A stretch of 64,000 bases of DNA from Stenotrophomonas maltophilia (GTDB lineage Bacteria > Pseudomonadota > Gammaproteobacteria > Xanthomonadales > Xanthomonadaceae): contig FOZF01000003.1 of the NCBI GenBank assembly GCA_900113425.1, forward strand, positions 186,001 through 250,000, read 5' to 3'. Made by a program: the position numbers and the translations under genes. Within the stretch, counting starts at the first letter, position 1, and each line of letters starts with the position of its first letter. Shown piece after piece: positions 63,976 through 64,000 of the stretch. The notes under the pieces are model-generated. The model was not told the DNA's origin, did not search any database, and saw nothing but the letters and a program-made list of their open reading frames with translations.

Positions 63976-64000
63976 TCATTCCTTGAACGCTTCAGGTCTT
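63976..64000 (-). CDS. Possible 3' end of an upstream gene
   Basis: The last bases on the minus strand read (aa)RPEAFKE-stop, seven codons ending at 63976, with the next gene starting 12 bases later after AAAGGG. This fits the tail of a preceding gene in the same operon, but it is too short to identify or to be sure it is coding. Confidence 0.25.

Overview
This is a GC-rich chromosomal window from a gammaproteobacterium of the Xanthomonadaceae. It is almost certainly Stenotrophomonas maltophilia or a close relative. The evidence is the Xanthomonas-type xps order (E-F-G-H-I-J-K), a chitinase with the size and domain order of S. maltophilia ChiA, the spgM/xanB/rmlBACD/etfBA neighbourhood, and short GTAG-headed palindromes of the SMAG type in the gaps between genes. 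No tRNA, rRNA, CRISPR array, prophage or insertion sequence was recognised.

Layout. (1) 1-5057, minus strand: type II secretion (xps) operon from the ATPase XpsE to the first codons of XpsK, with most starts and stops overlapping. (2) 5198-14742, minus: a secreted subtilisin-like protease (probable GTG start) and a 2510-residue trimeric autotransporter adhesin built from near-identical head and neck modules. (3) 15183-19067, minus: purL. (4) 19068-19891: a gene-free gap with two copies of a 102-nt long-palindrome element, a SMAG palindrome and a LacI-family-like operator. (5) 19892-21991, plus: chiA. (6) 22111-26756: dsbC, xerD, an RDD membrane protein and lptG/lptF. (7) 26861-32648, plus: pepA-holC-valS in the same arrangement as in Escherichia coli (divergent from lptFG), then an EamA transporter. 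(8) 32722-34483, minus: pssA, a HolD-like protein and rimI with GTGA overlaps. (9) 34564-37676: a DUF4124 protein, a nested palindromic gap carrying the third long-palindrome copy, proS and an H-NS-type protein. (10) 37731-42601: a ThrE-type exporter and an MCE lipid-transport operon. (11) 42610-48108, minus: AlkB-like dioxygenase, a two-subunit CoA transferase and rmlBACD (dTDP-L-rhamnose). (12) 48367-54413, plus: etfBA, spgM, xanB and a HAD-UbiA fusion. (13) 54523-63963, minus: a glycosyltransferase, a small EamA-type protein, a large polytopic membrane protein, rmd, gmd and a three-domain glycosyltransferase.

How they fit. The left side is a secretion and virulence block: XpsE-K would export the adjacent protease and probably ChiA, whose disulfides DsbC may help form. 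The centre is housekeeping. The right side makes activated sugars (dTDP-L-rhamnose, GDP-mannose, then GDP-D-rhamnose) and polymerises them into LPS or another surface glycan. This region begins next to etfBA, which borders the strain-variable LPS locus in xanthomonads.

The least explained features are the 25-52-25-nt palindrome family with covarying arms, and a possible polyprenyl-phosphate-pentose glycosylation module (HAD-UbiA fusion, small EamA protein, polytopic protein with periplasmic tail). A third is a PqiC-type lipoprotein in an MCE operon whose permease carries a fused STAS domain. Functions were assigned by reading motifs and gene order; no database search was run.
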